From NCBI RefSeq assembly GCF_002262875.1, contig NZ_NKYE01000002.1, forward strand, positions 62,001-126,000: a stretch of 64,000 nt of DNA. The letters run 5' to 3'. Shown here piece by piece: positions 14,773-22,756 of this stretch. Position numbers and translations under genes: made by a program. Positions within the stretch are counted from its first letter, which is position 1. Each line of letters opens with the position of its first letter. The stretch comes from Amycolatopsis antarctica. GTDB taxonomy: Bacteria; Actinomycetota; Actinomycetes; Mycobacteriales; Pseudonocardiaceae. Below the pieces are notes generated by a model that saw nothing but the letters and a program-made list of their open reading frames with translations, did not search any database and was not told the DNA's origin.

Positions 14773-16728
14773 ATGCTCGGCCTTTCCTGGAGCACGTTCC
14801 GCGAACGCTGGCAACTCTTCATCGGGGCGATCCTGACCGTGGCCGTCGGGGTGGCGCTGGTTCAGTCCTCGCTGCTGATCCTGATCTCCGCCGCCACGGC
14901 CGAGGTACCCGCGGGTCTCCCGCCGATCGACCGGGCACGGCTCGCCGAGGGGTACGAGTCGGCGCTGGCCCTGCTCGGCGTGACGCTCGGCTTCTCGGCG
15001 TTCCTCGCCGTCTTCATCGTCAGTTCCACGTTCGCGTTCACCGTCGCCCAGCGCAGGCGCGACCTGGCCCTGCTGCGTCTCGTCGGCGGCGCGCCGGCAC
15101 AGGTGCGCAGGCTGCTGCTGTCGGAGGCGTTGCTGCTCGGGCTCATCGGTACCACCGCCGGGGTCCCGCTGGGCCTGCTGGTGATGCGCCTGCAGACGGC
15201 TCTGCTGACGACGCTGGGCTTTCTGCCCACCGGGTTCACGGCGGACTGGCGCGGGTGGATCCTGGGGGTGTCCATCGGCGCCGGGATCGGGGTCGCGCTG
15301 GCGGGGGTCTACGTCGCGGCCCGCCGCGCCGCCCGGGTACGGCCGCTGGAAGCCCTGCGCGACAGCGGTTCCGCACTGCGGGTGATGTCGTTCTCCCGCT
15401 GGTTCTTCGGGCTGCTGTTCCTCGCGGGCGGGATCGCCATGGTGATCATCGCGCCGTTCGCCGGGCCGGTGGGGGCGCAGCCGCTGGCGATCAACGCCGC
15501 ACTGGCCGCCTCGGTCGGGCTGGCGGCGCTGAGTCCGCTGGTGGTGCCGCTGGTGGGCAGGCTGTTCGGCCTGGTGCTGCGCGGCGGGCCGGCTGCCCAC
15601 CTGGCACGCGCCAACGTGCGGGACAACGTCCGGCGCGGCGCCGCGACCGCCGCTCCGCTGCTGGTGCTGGTGGCGCTGCTGGTCGGCCAGTCCTCGGTGC
15701 TGACCTCGATCGGTGCCGCCTCACTGGAGGAACGGCGGCGAACGCTCGCCGGTGACCTCGTCGTCGAGTCCACCGGCGGGGACGCCGAGCGGATCGCCGA
15801 TACGCCGGGCGTGGCGGTGGCGGCCACGGAGACCGCGGTACCGGTGTCGGTGACCAGGGTCGAGTACAGCGGAAAGGACGACGAGGACACCGAGACGACG
15901 ACCACCGAACTCGTCGCGACCGCCGTCGATCCGGGCGCGTACACCGCGACCCATCCGATGCCGATGACGGCCGGGTCGCTGACCGGCCTGACCGGGCGCA
16001 CGGTGGCGCTGGGCGCGGACAGCGCCTCGGACCACGAACTGGAACTCGGCGGAACGCTGACCGTGGCCGTCCCGGGCACCGGCGACGTGTCCCTGAGGGT
16101 GGTCGCGATCCTGCCCGAGACGATGACCGGCGGCGAGGAGATCCTGCTGCCCGCCGATCTGCTTCCCGCCGCCGCGCCCGCCTCCGACGGCAGCCGCACC
16201 ATCGTGCGATTGGAACCGGGAGCGGAGGTCACCGGAGTCGCCGACGGCCTGCGGGCCGCCGGTGTGGGGGAGGTGTCCGGTCTCGGGGAGTGGATCGAGC
16301 GTTCGGCGGCGCGGGAACAGGACGCCGGCGTCGGCATCACCGGGGTCGTGATGGGACTGGGCGGGCTGTACGCGCTGATGGCCGTGATCAACGCCGTGGT
16401 CATCGCCGCCGCCGAACGGCGCCCGGAGTTCGCGGCGGCCCGGGTCACCGGGTTCACCAGGTGGCAGGTGGTGCGGATGGCGCTGCTCGAGTCGTGGGTG
16501 GTGACCACGGTCGGCATCGTGCTCGGGGGGCTGGCCGCCACCTTGTCGCTGGTCGGCATCGTGTCGACGATCGGCGAGGTGACCGGCACGGCCGTCGTCT
16601 CGGTGCCGTGGGCGCTGGTCGGCGCCGTGGTCGCCGGGGCGTTCGTGGTGGTCGGCGCGACCAGCGTGTGTACCTCGTGGTCGGCGACCAGGCCCTCGCC
16701 GGTGTCTCTGGTCACCGCCCGGGAATGA
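14773..16728 (+). CDS. FtsX-like ABC transporter permease
   Basis: The 651-residue protein has two FtsX/MacB permease modules. TM1 lies at about 15-38, three helices at about 70-190 end with RRAARVRPLEALRDS (the coupling sequence that contacts the ATPase), further helices lie at about 205-310, then a large extracytoplasmic domain (about 320-520) rich in Thr/Asp/Glu, and a final three-helix bundle at about 525-640. It pairs with the ATPase directly upstream. Proteins of this layout in actinobacteria are usually exporters or mechanotransmitters rather than importers. The transported substrate cannot be read from sequence. Confidence 0.88.
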   Translation: MLGLSWSTFRERWQLFIGAILTVAVGVALVQSSLLILISAATAEVPAGLPPIDRARLAEGYESALALLGVTLGFSAFLAVFIVSSTFAFTVAQRRRDLALLRLVGGAPAQVRRLLLSEALLLGLIGTTAGVPLGLLVMRLQTALLTTLGFLPTGFTADWRGWILGVSIGAGIGVALAGVYVAARRAARVRPLEALRDSGSALRVMSFSRWFFGLLFLAGGIAMVIIAPFAGPVGAQPLAINAALAASVGLAALSPLVVPLVGRLFGLVLRGGPAAHLARANVRDNVRRGAATAAPLLVLVALLVGQSSVLTSIGAASLEERRRTLAGDLVVESTGGDAERIADTPGVAVAATETAVPVSVTRVEYSGKDDEDTETTTTELVATAVDPGAYTATHPMPMTAGSLTGLTGRTVALGADSASDHELELGGTLTVAVPGTGDVSLRVVAILPETMTGGEEILLPADLLPAAAPASDGSRTIVRLEPGAEVTGVADGLRAAGVGEVSGLGEWIERSAAREQDAGVGITGVVMGLGGLYALMAVINAVVIAAAERRPEFAAARVTGFTRWQVVRMALLESWVVTTVGIVLGGLAATLSLVGIVSTIGEVTGTAVVSVPWALVGAVVAGAFVVVGATSVCTSWSATRPSPVSLVTARE

Positions 16729-16749
16729 GCCGCGACCGAGCCGGCGCGG

Positions 16750-16768
16750 TTTTGTTAGGCTGCCCTTG
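16750..16768 (+). promoter_or_regulatory. Candidate IdeR/DmdR iron box
   Basis: The 19-bp stretch centred on TTAGGCT matches the TTAGGTTAGGCTAACCTAA iron-box consensus at 13 of 19 positions by my count, with the left and central blocks best. It lies 40-58 bp upstream of the siderophore-interacting protein, where iron-loaded IdeR would block transcription. Confidence 0.5.
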
Positions 16769-16808
16769 GTTCCGGATCCCGGGCCGACCCCACGAGCGAG
16801 GAGCGAGC

Positions 16809-17642
16809 ATGGCCGACCGGCCGGTGCGCAAGGGCAAGCCGTCGACGACGCTGCGGGTGCTGCGCAAGGAGAACCTCACCCCGCACATGATCCGCATCGT
16901 CGCCGGTGGGCCCGACCTGTCCGCCTTCGAGGGACTCGTGTGCACCGACAGCTACGTGAAGCTGCTCATCCCGGTCCCCGGAGTCCGGTACCCGGAACCG
17001 TTCGACATGCAGGCCGTGCGGGAGAACTTTCCGCGCGAGCAGTGGCCGCGCACCCGTACGTACACGGTGCGCCACGTCGACATGGCCGCGGGCGAGCTGA
17101 CCCTCGACTTCGTCCATCACGGCGACCAGGGCCTCGCCGGTCCGTGGGCGGTGACCGCCCAGCCCGGTGACGAGCTGGTCCTGCTCGGCCCCGGTGGTGG
17201 ATACGCCCCGTCGGCAGAGGCGGACCGGCACCTGCTGGTCGGGGACGAGAGCGCCCTGCCCGCCATCGCCGTCGCGCTGGAGGCCATGCCGGCCGGGGCT
17301 CCCGTGCAGGTGTTCGTGGAGGTCGAGGACGCCGCCGAGGAGCAGCCGCTGGCGACCGAGGCGGACGCGCGGATCCACTGGGTGCACCGTTCGTCCGGCG
17401 CGGACCTGGTCGCGGCCGTGCGGGAGCCCGGTGTCCCGGCGGGCACCGTGCAGGCGTTCGTCCACGGCGAGGCCGGTTTCGTCCGCGAGCTGCGCCGGTA
17501 CCTGCTCACCGAGTGCGGGGTGCGCAAGGATCTGCTGTCCATCTCCGGATACTGGCGTCGCGGCAAGGACGACGAGGCGTGGCGGGCGGAGAAGGCCGCG
17601 GAGAAGGCGGCCGAATCCGCGGCGGAGAAGGCGAACGCCTGA
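16809..17642 (+). CDS. Siderophore-interacting NAD(P)H ferric reductase
   Basis: The 277-residue protein belongs to the SIP (ViuB) family of FAD enzymes that reduce ferric siderophores and release iron in the cytoplasm. The FAD-binding motif RTYTVRHV (about residues 82-89, R-x-Y-T) and the NAD(P)H half (LLVGDESALPAIAVALEAMP, about 139-158) are present, as is the C-terminal SISGYWRRGKDDEAW typical of the family. An Ala/Glu/Lys-rich helical tail (AEKAAEKAAESAAEKANA) follows. AGCGAGGAGCG precedes the ATG. A candidate iron box lies 40 bp upstream, suggesting iron repression. No siderophore genes are adjacent. Confidence 0.9.
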   Translation: MADRPVRKGKPSTTLRVLRKENLTPHMIRIVAGGPDLSAFEGLVCTDSYVKLLIPVPGVRYPEPFDMQAVRENFPREQWPRTRTYTVRHVDMAAGELTLDFVHHGDQGLAGPWAVTAQPGDELVLLGPGGGYAPSAEADRHLLVGDESALPAIAVALEAMPAGAPVQVFVEVEDAAEEQPLATEADARIHWVHRSSGADLVAAVREPGVPAGTVQAFVHGEAGFVRELRRYLLTECGVRKDLLSISGYWRRGKDDEAWRAEKAAEKAAESAAEKANA

Positions 17643-17666
17643 CCGCCGTTCTCGGCCGAGCGGCCG

Positions 17667-18458
17667 TCAGCGCCGGCGGCCGCGTGGGCGCGCGGGGGAG
17701 TGGCCGCTCGGCTTCTTCGCCACCACCACGTTTCCGCTGTGGTCCACAGTGGACGCGATGTCGACGCCCTCACCGGAGACCCCGGGCGCCGCACCGGAAC
17801 GCAGGCTGGTGCCGGGCGCGAGCCGGGTCACCGCGTCCTCCATGTGTGCCTCCAGCAGGGTCAGTACGGTCTCCTCCTCGCCCGCGCGGATCGCCTGGAT
17901 GATCCGGTTGTGCTCGCAGACCCGCTCCTCGACGCCCTGGTACGTCCGCTGCAGCGCCGACATGCACATGCGCGTCTCGATCAGCAGTGTGCGCGCCATC
18001 CGTACCAGCCGCCTGCTGCCGGAGGACTCGATCAGTACCTCGTGGAAGCGCAGATCCGCCGCCGAGAGCGCGGTCGGGTCCTCGTCCTCGGCCGCCACTC
18101 CCATGGCCCGCACGGTCTCGTCCAGGGCGGCCGCCGCGGCCTCCCTGTCCCCGCGCATGATGAGCAGTGCCGCCGCGCGTTCCACCGCGGAGCGGGCGGC
18201 GTAGACGTCGTACACGTCGCCGGGTTCCAGGTCGATGACGAACAGCCCGCGGTGCCGCTCACTGCGCAGCAGGCCCTCGGACACCAAGCGCTGCATGGCT
18301 TCTCGCAACGGACCGCGGGAGACCTGGAACCGGGCGGCGAGGTCGGTCTCGCCGAGCTGGGTGCCCGGCGCGAGTGTCCCGGTCATGATGGCGTCCCGGA
18401 GCTGCCGGGCGATGATCCCCGCCGTCGACTCCCGGCTCACCGGCTCGATCTCGGTCAT
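17667..18458 (-). CDS. GntR-family (FadR subgroup) transcriptional regulator
   Basis: The 263-residue protein has an N-terminal winged helix (about residues 10-80; recognition region TDLAARFQVSRGPLREAMQRL begins near 40) and an all-helical FCD ligand-binding domain (about 85-220) containing the metal-binding His/Asp pattern (DLRFHEVLIESSGSRRL, CEHNRIIQAI). The last 40 residues are a basic, Pro/Arg-rich extension that is not part of the family core. It overlaps the upstream isomerase-like gene by 4 bp (ATGA), so it is the last gene of that operon and very likely its autoregulator. A matching palindrome lies at 20118-20131 in the operon promoter region. Confidence 0.88.
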   Translation of the reverse strand: MTEIEPVSRESTAGIIARQLRDAIMTGTLAPGTQLGETDLAARFQVSRGPLREAMQRLVSEGLLRSERHRGLFVIDLEPGDVYDVYAARSAVERAAALLIMRGDREAAAAALDETVRAMGVAAEDEDPTALSAADLRFHEVLIESSGSRRLVRMARTLLIETRMCMSALQRTYQGVEERVCEHNRIIQAIRAGEEETVLTLLEAHMEDAVTRLAPGTSLRSGAAPGVSGEGVDIASTVDHSGNVVVAKKPSGHSPARPRGRRR

Positions 18459-19240
18459 CTTCCGGTCCGTCCGCTCCCGCCGTCCTCCGCCGCGGCGGCC
18501 ACCGCCGCGGCCGTGACATCGGCGGAGCCGCCCCGGAACAGCGCGCCGAACTCGGGCACCGGGCGATACGCGCCGGCCAGCCGCAGCCCCTCCCACACCG
18601 TGACCTGGTTGGCGGTGAGCACGGGCTTGCCGAGCCGCTGTTCGAGCGCGGTGATCAGCCCGAGCGTGCGCATGGCGGTGTCCGGGACGAGCAGTGCGTC
18701 CGCGTCCGGGTGGTCGCGGCCGACGACCAGTTCGGTGACCGCCTCGGGTGCGAGATCGCCCACCTCGGCGGCGGTGTCGATGTCGGCGCTGGACATCGAC
18801 ACCACCTCGATGCCGCCCGCCGCGAGGAACTCGACGAAGAGCCGGGCGACGTCGTCGGGGTAGCTCGCGGCGACGGCCACGCGCCGCACGCCGAGCGCCT
18901 GCGCGGCGCGGACGAAGGCGAACGAGGTGCTCGACGCCGGCAGGCCGCCCGCCGCCTCGGCCAGGCCGGCGACCTGCCGCGCCGCGCCCTCGGGACCGTA
19001 GACGAAGCTGCCGCTGGTGCAGGCCCACACCACGGCGTCCGGCGCGTGCCGGGCGAGCAGCCCGGCCCCCTCGGCGAGCCGGGCCGGGCTGCCGAGGTCG
19101 AGCAGTTCCGGCACGGCGTGCAGGTCGGTTCCGTAGATGTGCTCCACCGGCAGCCGGACGCCGCCGCCGAGCAGGTCTTCGGCGAGGGGGTAGTCGTCCT
19201 CGGCGGCGTGGTCTGGGTAGATGAAACCGATCGTCGTCAT
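18455..19240 (-). CDS. Asp/Glu racemase-fold enzyme (maleate isomerase/arylmalonate decarboxylase type), one Cys only
   Basis: The 261-residue protein belongs to the maleate cis-trans isomerase branch of the aspartate/glutamate racemase superfamily. The first catalytic Cys is present (Cys74, ACTSGSF), but the position of the second, which follows V/S in the usual SCTNL motif, is Asp187 (VPDTAM). The ending QRLGKPVLTANQVTVWEGL is characteristic of the group. Loss of one Cys is what separates one-base decarboxylases from two-Cys racemases/isomerases, so its chemistry may differ from that of its neighbour. ATG at 19240 chosen because GGAGGT lies 5 bp upstream; the upstream GTG falls inside this RBS. 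Confidence 0.8.
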   Translation of the reverse strand: MTTIGFIYPDHAAEDDYPLAEDLLGGGVRLPVEHIYGTDLHAVPELLDLGSPARLAEGAGLLARHAPDAVVWACTSGSFVYGPEGAARQVAGLAEAAGGLPASSTSFAFVRAAQALGVRRVAVAASYPDDVARLFVEFLAAGGIEVVSMSSADIDTAAEVGDLAPEAVTELVVGRDHPDADALLVPDTAMRTLGLITALEQRLGKPVLTANQVTVWEGLRLAGAYRPVPEFGALFRGGSADVTAAAVAAAAEDGGSGRTGR

Positions 19241-19253
19241 CCGCACCTCCGTT

Positions 19254-19292
19254 GTCGTCGCGTTCGGTCGTCGCGTTCGGTCGTCGCGTTCG
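19254..19292. repeat. Three perfect 13-bp tandem repeats
   Basis: The unit GTCGTCGCGTTCG occurs three times head to tail (19254-19266, 19267-19279, 19280-19292), with a degenerate fourth start. It lies in the 75-bp gap between the two racemase-fold genes. Unit size is not a multiple of 3 and it is non-coding. Confidence 0.85.
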
Positions 19293-19315
19293 GTCGTTCC
19301 TCGCGGTGTGTCCGA

Positions 19316-20065
19316 TCAGGACACTTCGCGCAGCCATTCGCCGGGACCGACGATGGGCAGCTCCATTCGCCGCAGGCAGGCCCACATGGTGAGCTGGTTG
19401 GCCGTGAGCACCGGTTTGCCCAGTGCTTTCTCCAGCGGTTCGATCAGGTCGTAGGTGGGCAGGTTGGTGCAGCTCACGAAGATCGCCTCGGCGTCGGGGT
19501 GGTTGGCGGCGATGATCCGCTCCGCGATGGTGCGGTAGCTGACCTTCCAGATGCCGCCGCCGAGGCCGAGGTGATCGCTGGACAGCGTCTCCACGTCCAG
19601 CTCGGTCAGGAAGTCGTGCAGCTTCGCGGTCAGTTCCGTGTCGTACGGGGTCAGCACCGAGATCCGGCGCAGGTCGCGTTGCCGCAGCACCTCGGCCAGC
19701 GCGCCGGAGGTGGTGACCGCGGCCGGGGCGCCCGCGTCGCAGATCACCTTGCACAGCGCCTCTTCCGCCACCACGCCGTTGACGAAGCTGCCTGAGGAGC
19801 AGAGGTAGGCGACCACCTCCGGCTCGACGTGCAGCACGTCGCGGGTCGCCGCGGCGAGGTGCTGGCTGTTGCTGACCAGATGCGCCATCTCCATGCTCAC
19901 CGGTACGGGTTCGTACGGCGTGCGCGCCAGGTGCAGCGAGACCTCCATCGGCACCCAGCGCCACAGTTCCCGTTCCAGGGCAAGGTCGAACGGCGCGATG
20001 ATGCCGATGCCGCGCTGGGCGAGCGGGCCGTCGAAGAACGGGAAGTCCACCCCTGTCAGATCCAA
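19316..20065 (-). CDS. Maleate cis-trans isomerase-like enzyme (two-Cys)
   Basis: The 249-residue protein is a paralogue of the following gene product, of the Asp/Glu racemase superfamily. Here both catalytic cysteines are present: Cys89 (YLCSSGSF) and Cys199 (VSCTNLPTYD), as in maleate isomerase. It shares the C-terminal motif LGKPVLTANQLTMWACL with its neighbour. Likely reaction: cis-trans isomerisation or racemisation/decarboxylation of a small dicarboxylate. The start is TTG, supported by AAGGGGTG 5 bp upstream. It is the first gene of the operon with the second isomerase-like gene and the GntR regulator, and is divergent from the D-2-hydroxyacid dehydrogenase. Confidence 0.82.
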   Translation of the reverse strand: MDLTGVDFPFFDGPLAQRGIGIIAPFDLALERELWRWVPMEVSLHLARTPYEPVPVSMEMAHLVSNSQHLAAATRDVLHVEPEVVAYLCSSGSFVNGVVAEEALCKVICDAGAPAAVTTSGALAEVLRQRDLRRISVLTPYDTELTAKLHDFLTELDVETLSSDHLGLGGGIWKVSYRTIAERIIAANHPDAEAIFVSCTNLPTYDLIEPLEKALGKPVLTANQLTMWACLRRMELPIVGPGEWLREVS

Positions 20066-20117
20066 GGTTCACCCCTTGTGAAGTCGCCGGTGTGAGCGCC
20101 TCCGGGATGCCTCCTCG

Positions 20118-20131
20118 GATTGTTGACAATC
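20118..20131. promoter_or_regulatory. GntR-type operator palindrome
   Basis: GATTGT-TG-ACAATC is a 14-bp inverted repeat with perfect 6-bp arms. It resembles operators of FadR-subgroup GntR proteins and overlaps the -35 box of the dehydrogenase promoter. It lies 53 bp upstream of the isomerase operon that ends with a GntR gene. Confidence 0.6.
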
Positions 20132-20151
20132 ATACGACCGACTCATACCGT
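20123..20151 (+). promoter_or_regulatory. Sigma-70-type promoter of the hydroxyacid dehydrogenase
   Basis: TTGACA (20123-20128, perfect -35) is followed after exactly 17 bp by TACCGT (20146-20151, TANNNT). The predicted +1 falls on the GTG at 20158, giving a leaderless mRNA. GTTGACA (20122-20128) and TGTCAAC (20151-20157) additionally form a wider inverted repeat bracketing the promoter. Confidence 0.7.
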
Positions 20152-20157
20152 GTCAAC

Positions 20158-21174
20158 GTGATGGGCACCGGTAATTCAGCGCGATCGACGCCCGGGGGCA
20201 CCGGGCCGGAGCGGCCGGTTCTGGCCGTCCTGCACGGCGACCGGCTCCCTGCCGGCATGGAGGCCGTCGAACAGGGGGCCGAGGTCCGCTACACCCGTGC
20301 GGACGGCCTCGCCGACGCGCTGCGCGGTGCCGACGCGCTGTTCGTCTACGACTTCCTCTCCACGGCGGTGCCCGGCGCCTGGCACGCCGCGGATCGCCTG
20401 CGCTGGCTGCACATCGCCAGCGCGGGCGTCGACCCGGTGCTGTTCGACGGCCTGGTCCGCAGCGAGGTCGCGCTGACCAACTCGCGCGGCGTGTTCGACG
20501 ACTCGATCGCCGAGTACGTGCTCGGTGTCGTCCTCTCCTTCGCCAAGGACTTCGCCCGGTCGTTGGATCTGCAGCGAGAATCCCGTTGGCAGCACAGGGA
20601 AACCGAGCGTATCGCGGGCAAGCGGGTGCTCGTCGTCGGCACCGGGCCGATCGGCCGCTCCACGGCGAGACTGCTGCGGGCCGCCGGGCTGGACGTTTCC
20701 GGAGCGGGCCGCCGTGCCCGGGCGGACGACCCCGACTTCGGCACCGTGCACGACTCGGCCGAACTCACCGAGTACCTGCCCGCGTTCGACTACGTCGTCG
20801 CCGTCGCCCCGCTGACGGCGCGGACCAAGGACATGTTCGGCGCGCGTGCGTTCGCCGCGATGAAGCCGACGGCGCGCTTCGTCAACGTGGGCCGAGGCGA
20901 GCTGGTGGTGACCGGCGACCTGGTGTCCGCACTGCGCTCGGGCGACATCGCCGGGGCCGCGCTCGACGTGTTCGACACCGAGCCGCTCCCCGTCGATCAT
21001 CCACTGTGGACGATGGAGAACGTGCTGCTGTCGCCGCACATGTCCGGCGACGTGGTGGGCTGGCGGGACACCCTGGTCGAGGTCTTCGCCGAGAACTTCC
21101 AGCGGTGGCGCGAAGGCGAGCCCCTTCGTAACCTCGTCGACAAGGGGCTGGGTTACGTACCGTCCGCCGGCTGA
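20158..21174 (+). CDS. D-isomer-specific 2-hydroxyacid dehydrogenase
   Basis: The 338-residue NAD(P)-dependent oxidoreductase interconverts 2-keto acids and D-2-hydroxy acids. The Rossmann turn GTGPIGRSTARLL (about residues 161-173) is intact, as are the catalytic Arg in VNVGRGELV, the Glu in DVFDTEPLP and the His in SPHMSGD. The N-terminal catalytic domain is short and degenerate, as in the glyoxylate/hydroxypyruvate reductase-like group. Start at GTG 20158 (or ATG 20161) is set by the promoter, which predicts transcription initiation at that codon; an upstream frame to 20092 would cross the promoter. It is followed 96 bp downstream by an amidase on the same strand. Confidence 0.88.
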   Translation: MMGTGNSARSTPGGTGPERPVLAVLHGDRLPAGMEAVEQGAEVRYTRADGLADALRGADALFVYDFLSTAVPGAWHAADRLRWLHIASAGVDPVLFDGLVRSEVALTNSRGVFDDSIAEYVLGVVLSFAKDFARSLDLQRESRWQHRETERIAGKRVLVVGTGPIGRSTARLLRAAGLDVSGAGRRARADDPDFGTVHDSAELTEYLPAFDYVVAVAPLTARTKDMFGARAFAAMKPTARFVNVGRGELVVTGDLVSALRSGDIAGAALDVFDTEPLPVDHPLWTMENVLLSPHMSGDVVGWRDTLVEVFAENFQRWREGEPLRNLVDKGLGYVPSAG

Positions 21175-21270
21175 GAAGCCCGGCAGCGAACGTCCGCGTG
21201 GTGACCCGGCGAAGCCCGTCCACGCGCGGTCGAGGAGTGCGGATGTCCGCAGAGGGTTTGAGGAGGATGG

Positions 21271-22692
21271 ATGGCCGCGAACACGAACAACCTGCTCACG
21301 GCGAGCGAACTGGTGGGTGCCTACTCGTCCGGGGAGCTCTCCCCGGTGGAGGCCACGCGCGCCGCGCTGCAGGCGATCGAGGAACGCGACGGCGACTGCA
21401 ACGCCTACACCATGGTCGACGCGGAGTCGGCCATGGCGCAGGCGGAGGACTCGGAGAAACGGTGGCGTGACGGCCATCCGATCGGCTGGCTCGACGGCGT
21501 TCCCACCTCGATCAAGGACATGTTCCTCACCCAGGGCTGGCCGACGCTGCGTGGCTCCACCTGCGTCGACCCGGACCAGCCGTGGGACGTGGACAGTCCG
21601 GTGACCGCGCGGCTGCGGGAGCACGGCCTGGTGCTGCTCGGCAAGACCACCACCCCGGAACTGGGCTGGAAGGGCGTCACCGACAACCCGCTCAACGGGA
21701 TCACCCGCAATCCGTGGGATCTCTCCCGCACACCCGGTGGCTCCTCCGGTGGCAGTTCGGCGGCGATCGCCGCGGGTATGGGCGAGCTGTCCGTGGGTAC
21801 CGACGGCGGCGGCTCGGTGCGCATCCCCGCGTCCTTCTGCGGCATCGTCGGGTTCAAACCCACCCACGGACGGATCCCGCTGTACCCGGCGAGTCCGTTC
21901 GGTGCGCTGGCGCACGCGGGACCGATGGCCCGTTCCGTCGACGACATCGCGCTGATGCTGGACGTGCTGGCACTCACCGACTACCGCGATCCCACCGCGC
22001 TGCCCCCGCAGGTCGGCACCTACCGCGAGGCGGTCCGCCGCGACGTGCGCGGGCTCAACGCCGCGTTCTCACCGGGACTCGGGTACGTCGACGTCGACCC
22101 GGAGGTGGCGCAGATCGTCGTCTCGGCGGTCGCCGCCCTGTCCGAGGCGGGGCTGCGGGTGGAAGAGGCCGATCCCGGCTTCACCGATCCGATCGACGCT
22201 TTCGGCGTGCTCTGGTCCACGGGCGCGGCGAAGTGGCTGGACACCTTCCCGGAGGGATCCGCGGAGAAGATCGACCCTGGCCTGCGCACCGTGTGGGAGA
22301 AGGGCCGTACGTTCTCGGCGAGCGACTACCTCGACGCCAACGCCGAGCGTGCCGCTCTCGGCATCCGGATGGGCGAGTTCCACACCCGCTACGACGTGCT
22401 GATCACGCCGACCGTGCCGATCCCGCCGTTCGAGGCGGGGCACGACGTGCCGCCGGGCAGCGGGATGGAGAGCTGGGCGCAGTGGACGCCGTTCACCTAC
22501 CCGTTCAACATGACGCAGCAGCCGGGCGTCAGCGTCCCGGCGGGCTTCACCTCCGACGGCCTTCCGGTGGGCCTGCAGATCGTCGGCCCGCGTCACTCGG
22601 ACGACCTTGTGCTTGCGGTCGCGCGCCTGCTGGAGGAGATCCGGCCGTGGCCGCCCTCCACTCCCGCGCGCCCAGGACGCGGCGGCCGGTAG
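21271..22692 (+). CDS. Amidase-signature hydrolase
   Basis: The 473-residue enzyme has the full Ser-cisSer-Lys triad of the amidase signature family: Lys82 (TSIKDM), cis-Ser158 (GGSSGGSS) and nucleophile Ser182 (GTDGGGSVRIP); the 24-residue spacing between the serines matches FAAH/GatA. It lacks the GatB-context needed for tRNA amidation, so it hydrolyses a small amide. Next to the isomerase-like and hydroxyacid dehydrogenase genes it may release a carboxylate from an amide substrate of the same pathway (inference). RBS AGGAGG (21261-21266) sits 4 bp before the ATG. No signal peptide. Confidence 0.88.
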   Translation: MAANTNNLLTASELVGAYSSGELSPVEATRAALQAIEERDGDCNAYTMVDAESAMAQAEDSEKRWRDGHPIGWLDGVPTSIKDMFLTQGWPTLRGSTCVDPDQPWDVDSPVTARLREHGLVLLGKTTTPELGWKGVTDNPLNGITRNPWDLSRTPGGSSGGSSAAIAAGMGELSVGTDGGGSVRIPASFCGIVGFKPTHGRIPLYPASPFGALAHAGPMARSVDDIALMLDVLALTDYRDPTALPPQVGTYREAVRRDVRGLNAAFSPGLGYVDVDPEVAQIVVSAVAALSEAGLRVEEADPGFTDPIDAFGVLWSTGAAKWLDTFPEGSAEKIDPGLRTVWEKGRTFSASDYLDANAERAALGIRMGEFHTRYDVLITPTVPIPPFEAGHDVPPGSGMESWAQWTPFTYPFNMTQQPGVSVPAGFTSDGLPVGLQIVGPRHSDDLVLAVARLLEEIRPWPPSTPARPGRGGR

Positions 22693-22697
22693 CCCCG

Positions 22698-22754
22698 CCG
22701 CAATTCGTCGACGTATTGCGCTCACCCGGACCGCAATACGTCGACGAATTGCGG
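22698..22754. terminator. Paired CGCAAT...ATTGCG palindromes forming a 23-bp hairpin
   Basis: Copy 1 (22699-22720) and copy 2 (22732-22753) of a 22-bp element are exact reverse complements; with flanking C22698 and G22754 they make a perfect 23-bp stem around an 11-nt loop. Each copy is itself a near-palindrome, CGCAAT-N2-GTCGAC-N2-ATTGCG. The hairpin fills the gap between the convergent amidase and MFS genes, where it would act as a bidirectional terminator. The same element recurs at 36126-36180. Confidence 0.75.
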
Positions 22755-22756
22755 TT

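Noticed and set aside
12534..14822. Long minus-strand frame antisense to hemW and the ABC gene
   Set aside because: Only its last 21 codons (leader peptide) resemble a known gene; the rest is a GC-rich antisense shadow.
12797..14836. Long plus-strand reading frame overlapping hemW and the ABC ATPase
   Set aside because: Composition is Arg/Ala/Gly-rich shadow translation; hemW and the ATPase in other frames have full motifs.
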